DNA from: Monilinia fructicola
Lineage: Eukaryota; Ascomycota; Leotiomycetes; Helotiales; Sclerotiniaceae
Direction: 5' to 3'
Assembly: GCA_008692225.1 (NCBI GenBank)
Contig: VICG01000007.1
Location: 1,522,501 to 1,586,500 of the forward strand
DNA length: 64,000 bases
Positions 59,201 through 64,000 of the stretch are shown piece by piece. Position 1 is the first letter of the stretch; each line of letters starts with the position of its first letter. The notes below the pieces were generated by a model, which saw only the letters and a program-made list of their open reading frames with translations, was not told where the DNA came from and searched no databases. Made by a program: the position numbers and the translations under genes.

Positions 59201-60312
59201 CCAATCGGCAAGAATGCCAAGGGGTAACCCTAGGTAGGGGTTATCTCTGGATTTTCGTCGAGTGGCGCCTTGGCTTGATTTAGGTAGGGTCTAAATCTTG
59301 ATGGATTGCAGAAGGCGTGTTTTGGCGGTGGGATGGTGGGATTGGTGGAGAGGGAGGATATGTGGATGTGGCTATGGATATGGAGAAGATAATATCTTAC
59401 TTGACCTAGGATATTTCATTGAAGGTCATCCTGATCATCGTATCCAATCCAATCCAATCCAATCAACACAACAAACATCGACCCTCTCGCCTTCTTTCCA
59501 GGAACAAGATAGATTCTACATGTAGAATTATGTAGTACCAATCCTCTACTCGCGTTCTCAGTATACATAATGCCCGAGTCAATACCGTTCGTTATCAACC
59601 TCACGATAACCTCACAACCCATGATCGCATCCCATCCCAGCCCACCAACCAACCAAGCTTTAAACATTAAGAATGAAATAAAACAATGGTATGGAATTCA
59701 CCGAAGAGCACATTGCGATTAGTGAATGCGTCGTGGAAATACCCATACTTCAGATCCATCAACCAAAGGTCCCGCACCAAGGGTAGTACAATGACGAAAA
59801 TGGGGACTGGGCGCCAAATCTGGTGGCGGCCCTTATCTTGCGGTGAGTGGAGAATGCTTGTGTGGATTTCCTGGGCTTAGATTTGGGCTTGGGTTTGGAC
59901 TTGCTTGTTGATCTGATGGATGTGATGTGATGTGATAGAGATCACGTATCGAAAATTCCATATGTATATTATATTGGTAGACTTTTGCTAATTATAGTTC
60001 TATAACTCTGCGTTTGCGTGGATAACTCCCGCCCACTTGATATTCTAGAATGTGCATACTCAAGCTAATTATTAGAATGTGATTTTATATTCAACACCGG
60101 TCAAATCTCCCTTCCTTCCTTTTGAATCCCTTTCGTAACAATCGTGACGTGACGGATCGAATTACCCTTCCAAGTTTCCATCCAGATTTCATGATGGGAT
60201 ATTCATACACATATATATACACAGCGCATTGTTTAATACGGATACAAAGCAGATTCCGCCTCCTTTTCTTTTCTGCGCCTTTTTTTAATCGCATCGCGCA
60301 CTAAAACTCTCA
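56274..60312. other. Gene-poor region, strand-asymmetric and repeat-rich
   Basis: About 4 kb without a supported gene. From 56680 to 57870 the plus strand is strongly G/T-rich. It has GTGTAC(A/G) repeats at about 56918-56985 and long frames with W/G-rich (plus) or P/Q/T-rich (minus) translations that reflect composition. The AATCC repeats near 59440-59462 and the remainder are unremarkable. Confidence 0.6.
56999..57024 (+). other. Potential G-quadruplex motif
   Basis: Four or more G-runs (GGGG, GGGGG, GGGG, GGG) separated by loops of 1-6 nt. Prediction from sequence only. Confidence 0.4.
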
Positions 60313-61866
60313 TCAAAGACTTTCAACCTCAACACTAACACCCCGACTCGTATGCGATCGACTCGTACTCAGTTCCGCCGTACTCTCCGTCTCCCTTCCC
60401 TCCCCCCTTCGGCTCCCCGTTGTCGGCCTGTCTATCATTTTGAATCCATCGGAATTTTTGCGCTGGTATGAGGGGCCACGGAAATCGGTCCAGACGGCGC
60501 GACAGATGCTGAGGGAGGTGGTGAAGTATATGATGGTGTTCCACTAGTTTTGGTGTGAGTAATTAGATCGTCGTTCAGATATGCGAAGAGAACGAAGGGG
60601 GTATTGAATATTGGAATGGGAACGTACAAATCCTTGTAAAGGGAGGACGATGGCAGAAAGTATGTTCAGAATGAAGGATGGTTTTTCCGGGAATCTCAAT
60701 CCGTACACCCGGTTGACAGATGCGGGAACCCAGGTGATGAGGATGGAAATGCAGAAGAGCATGGCTACTTTGGTGTATGCCCATTTGATCTTATCCAGAC
60801 TACTTGCATTTCCTCTTCTTCCCCTTTTTCTCGAAGGCGCTAAATGTGGGAGTGCTGATATAGTGACGTGGTAATTACTAACTGGGTCCTTTGTGGGAGC
60901 TATGATATGATTGACATCGGAGGTACGAGGATGGTAAGGCGTAGCATCAGTATCGAAAGTCGTTTCGTTTTCCCAGGACCCATGCGTCACTTCAATTTCA
61001 GTGGTGCGAGTACCGGTGAAGATTGGTTGGTCACGTCCGCTTCCAAAATCCACATTTGTGGCTTCAGAAGTGTTGGTTGTGGTGACTTGGAGAGGAAGAG
61101 GTGATTTTCCTCCCGTGTCTGTATGGATTGCCGGATCTGTTTTGTGGGAGAAGCCATGGAGTTGATTGCGTACGCGGAAAATCTCAATTCCAACGCGAAC
61201 ATAAATACATAAGGCAGCGAGGATGGTAAACCATATTGGAGCATAATAACTGTATATACGGAGAGGTGCCCATGGACCGCCAATCCAACACCATAGCTAT
61301 GCATATGCATGAGTTCCCAATCTGGAGATTTTGATGTAGGAATCACCACTTACGGTTGCATTTCCGTATATTCTTCCTTTCTCCTTTGTTTTGACAAATA
61401 GACAAACCATGGCGGGAACGAAAGGAAGACCATAACATATCAATGCATAATAAGGGTAAAGTTTTTTCAGCTGAGCTGCATCAAATCTGTAGAAGAAGAC
61501 GAGATAGACATTGGTTGCCATAGCCAAGCTCCACCACGGATCGCTCTGCATAAACCTTTTCTTCGTCAGTGACTGTGCAACCGAAAGAATAAAATTGTGA
61601 AGTCCATACATCTCCAACAAAAAACCTTGAAATTGGCATAGTGGTGAGTTAACTTGTGATAATGCAGAACCCCCAATAAGCGCCGCGACGTTCGCAAAAA
61701 GATTTGCAAAAGATGCGTAAAAGATAATGGTGTTAGATAATGTTCTGAAAGGTTTGATAAAGATAAATGTAGCAAACAAAGCGAGTGTTCCCAAGACTGA
61801 AATCGACGCTGTGGTACGTTCGATGACGATTAAGATATTGACTTCCCTAGCGGAGAGTTGACCCAT
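60313..61866 (-). CDS. cAMP-receptor/Git3-like G protein-coupled receptor
   Basis: Seven-helix receptor likely feeding the G-alpha/cAMP pathway. Four exons; introns 61556-61609, 61297-61353 and 60544-60627; 452 residues. Start MGQLSAREVNILIVIERTTAS. Helices: SISVLGTLALFATFIFI, NTIIFYASFANLFANVAALI, PWWSLAMATNVYLVFFY, YYALICYGLPFVPAMVCLFV, LRIYSYYAPIWFTILAALCIYV, then a ~130-residue loop 3, then AYTKVAMLFCISILITWVPASVNRVY and ILNILSAIVLPLQGFWNTIIYF. The CQFQGFLLEMF segment before helix 3 and the LPLQGFWN helix-7 motif fit fungal cAR/Git3-class receptors. The terminal exon has no start codon of its own. Ligand unknown. Confidence 0.88.
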
Positions 61867-63382
61867 GACGAAAATTAGCTTGTGGGTGTGGAGAAACTGG
61901 AGATCTCATAGACGGGGAGGGGAAAAGAAGAGCTTGGAGAAGGAAACTTTGGAGATTCCCTCATCTATCTATGTAAGTCAGCCTGGCAGTCAGAAAGAGA
62001 ATACAGGAGTACGAAATCGCATCACGTATCGAGTTATGAGCGATCAAAAGAGGAAATGAAGTATAGTAGGAGCAAGTCAAATTCATACCTAGATGGATGA
62101 AACACTTACAAGAAGAAACAAGTTGAGCATAGCATTCATGGCGTTTGAGATACATGGTATCGTAGCAGACATGCTGACACCTACTGAAGAAATGATTGAG
62201 AGAGATGAACAGGAAAGATCACAATGATCTAACAAGTAACGTAAAGAATACCTTTTGACATCTGCACTCCAACCTGCCTACCTGCTTTCTTCCTTTCCAT
62301 TGTCCCGTGTCTAATGCTAGCAGAACGCCACGAAATATTCTTCCGAGCAAATACTGAATCCTGATTGAACTTGCACCATTTGTAATGTATGTAATGGCAA
62401 GTGGAAGCATTAAATAATCATACATGGCCAGCGAATGAAGCCGAAGCAAGGTTACTCCAACATGTACCAAGGTCCATCAGGGAACACAATACCTTCCCCC
62501 TTTGCCGATATCGATCTAATCCCAAAAATTCTGGAAAATCTGTCGCCCGTTGTGGAAATCAAGAAAATTTCATGTGAAAAGCCATAGGGAAGAAAACAAG
62601 CACCTGCAGAAGGCCGATTCAACGTATAATATGTCAAAGAATAGATTGAGCATCCCCGAAGATGCCAGCTGAGCTTGTCCCACCATGAAGAAATTTGGCT
62701 CCATGGTTATGTCCTCCAGATATGCTAAGGTAGACTGCAGTGCCCAAATCAAGACAAGCATCCTTTCGATTATATTTTGGTGCCGGAGATGAACATCTGC
62801 GGATGAGAAATATCTGGGGTAACGCAACAAGGATTGACGCCACGAACTTCGGTGGTTAGTTGCTGCCTCTTGTGGTAAGTGGAGGGAAGAAGTCACTTGC
62901 GCTATTTGTGTTTTGAAAAAGTAGGAATCAAACTAATGCAACTAACGTGGATTGTGTTACAGGTCGGTCATATGTGGAGTGATGGTTCCACAAAGGACTG
63001 GACTGGAAGAATCTTACATGCCGTTGTACTTGATTATAAATTAATAATGGGCTAATATGAATGCTCTTTGATATTACTCGTTTTTAACAGCCGAGTAAAT
63101 GCACTAGAAATAATAGTAATAGGACTCGTTAGATTTGTGTAGTGGCATCGAGATTTACTACTGGAAAGGAAATGGGTTTTTGACTTTTAAATTGTTAGAT
63201 GAAATTTGACAGTGACTTGCATGGCATCATGTAGTTTTGGCGGTTTAAGATGAAATTAGATCTAATGGCTATGCTTTGCGGACAACGAAAGCTTTGAGAA
63301 AATACATGAAAACCAGCAATAACGATGACCTTGATTACCTTTTCATATACTTCCCTCGTGCTGTGTATTATAGAATCAACTT
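61867..63382. other. Interval with unassigned minus-strand frames
   Basis: Overlapping minus-strand frames at 62219-62896 contain short hydrophobic segments (MLNLFFDILY, YLMLPLAITYI) but no family signature or convincing splice plan. They may be a decayed membrane-protein gene. Otherwise AT-rich flank. Confidence 0.35.
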
Positions 63383-64000
63383 TCAGATGGTGTATAAGAA
63401 GTCAGGGCGTTTGTCACCCAGCTTCTCGGCTTCCTTCTCTGACATTCCTTCAACCCAATGGTCTCTCTTTCCGGCCAATCTAGCAGCGTTTTCTCTGCGT
63501 AATAACAAGTGCAGAGCGACACTTCCGCCAAATAGGCAAATAATCATATAAGCCATGACTGTCGCATGACCAACCGTGAATTTTGGCGCCTTGAAGTAGA
63601 TGTTGCTACTCACAATGCCATTAAGATTTCCCCATCCAATGACAAATCCAAGAACAATACCACGCTTGTAGACACCCTCGGCATTGTTGCTGACCCATGA
63701 AATGGTATTGGCAATACAAGGGTAGATACCAAGAGCACCCAAGAATGTGCCGGCATATTTGATATGAGGATTTTGCGATCCAAGTTGCATAGCAAATCCA
63801 ATAACACCTAAGAGTGAGGTAAAAATGTTGTAAATTCCACGTCGTTTGGTACGATCGGCAGCAAGACCAACGACAATTGTCAGAACGGCCGCGCAAGCGT
63901 AAGGGGGGACAGAGAGCAATTGTGCACGAGTTGTCTTGTAACCCATCTCGGCGACAATAGTCGGTAAAAAGAGCGAGAAAGCATATAAAGGCATATCAGC
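63383..64000 (-). CDS. MFS permease, anion:cation symporter (Dal5/Tna1-like), C-terminal part
   Basis: Truncated by the window edge; the frame is open through base 64000. About 205 residues cover the second six-helix half: YAFSLFLPTIVAEMGY, LLSVPPYACAAVLTIVVGLAADRTKRRG (the DRxxRRG-type loop), IFTSLLGVIGFAMQL, YAGTFLGALGIYPCIANTISWVSNN, KRGIVLGFVIGWGNLNGIVSSNIY and VMAYMIICLFGGSVALHLLL. It ends with a charged tail. The pattern matches the allantoate/nicotinate permease group; substrate cannot be told from this half. Confidence 0.9.
   Translation of the reverse strand, partial: ADMPLYAFSLFLPTIVAEMGYKTTRAQLLSVPPYACAAVLTIVVGLAADRTKRRGIYNIFTSLLGVIGFAMQLGSQNPHIKYAGTFLGALGIYPCIANTISWVSNNAEGVYKRGIVLGFVIGWGNLNGIVSSNIYFKAPKFTVGHATVMAYMIICLFGGSVALHLLLRRENAARLAGKRDHWVEGMSEKEAEKLGDKRPDFLYTI

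Overview
The window is nuclear DNA from a filamentous ascomycete (Pezizomycotina). Genes are split by short GT-AG introns of 46-90 bp with CTAAC/CTGAC-like branch sites, intergenic DNA is rich in microsatellites, and several AT-rich blocks look mutated by RIP. The gene families (UstYa/DUF3328, SAT4/PTH11-like, fungal CENP-O, RBR ligase, OPT) fit Leotiomycetes well, but that class assignment is an inference. No CRISPR, tRNA or rRNA was found.

Left half (1-30.3 kb), mostly housekeeping: the 3' part of the small-subunit processome WD40 gene UTP21; an unresolved membrane-protein locus; the kinetochore gene MCM21/CENP-O; an AT-1 acetyl-CoA transporter; CAB2 (phosphopantothenoylcysteine synthetase); two RIP-decayed inverted-repeat elements; an RBR-type ubiquitin ligase; a peroxisomal 4CL-like acyl-CoA ligase; a GPI-anchored Ser/Thr-rich surface protein; and a divergent CAX-family exchanger. 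Six of these genes carry single-base indels in homopolymers, almost all +1. Twelve recognisable genes to the right of 31.4 kb carry none. This points to a change in assembly quality rather than biology.

Centre (36.4-45.8 kb): a compact candidate fungal RiPP (dikaritin-type) biosynthetic cluster. It holds a cytochrome P450, two UstYa-type oxidases, a SAT4/PTH11-like seven-helix protein, and a secreted precursor made of a signal peptide plus five near-identical 22-residue units. Four of the units end in a dibasic Kex2-type pair. The cores contain no Tyr, Phe or Cys; the only aromatic residue is an invariant Trp. This is the most novel item in the window. A short-chain dehydrogenase (31.4 kb) and a small membrane protein (34 kb) lie upstream and may or may not belong.

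Right part (46-64 kb): an inositol monophosphatase, a conserved single-pass membrane protein, an ~850 bp heptanucleotide-based minisatellite, a large oligopeptide transporter with a short overlapping uORF, a cAMP-receptor/Git3-like GPCR, and the C-terminal part of an MFS permease running off the window edge.

Intergenic DNA carries two over-represented words, the palindrome TACCTAGGTA (seven exact copies) and TACTCCGTA/TACGGAGTA, together with several unrelated 7-nt-period tandem repeats.
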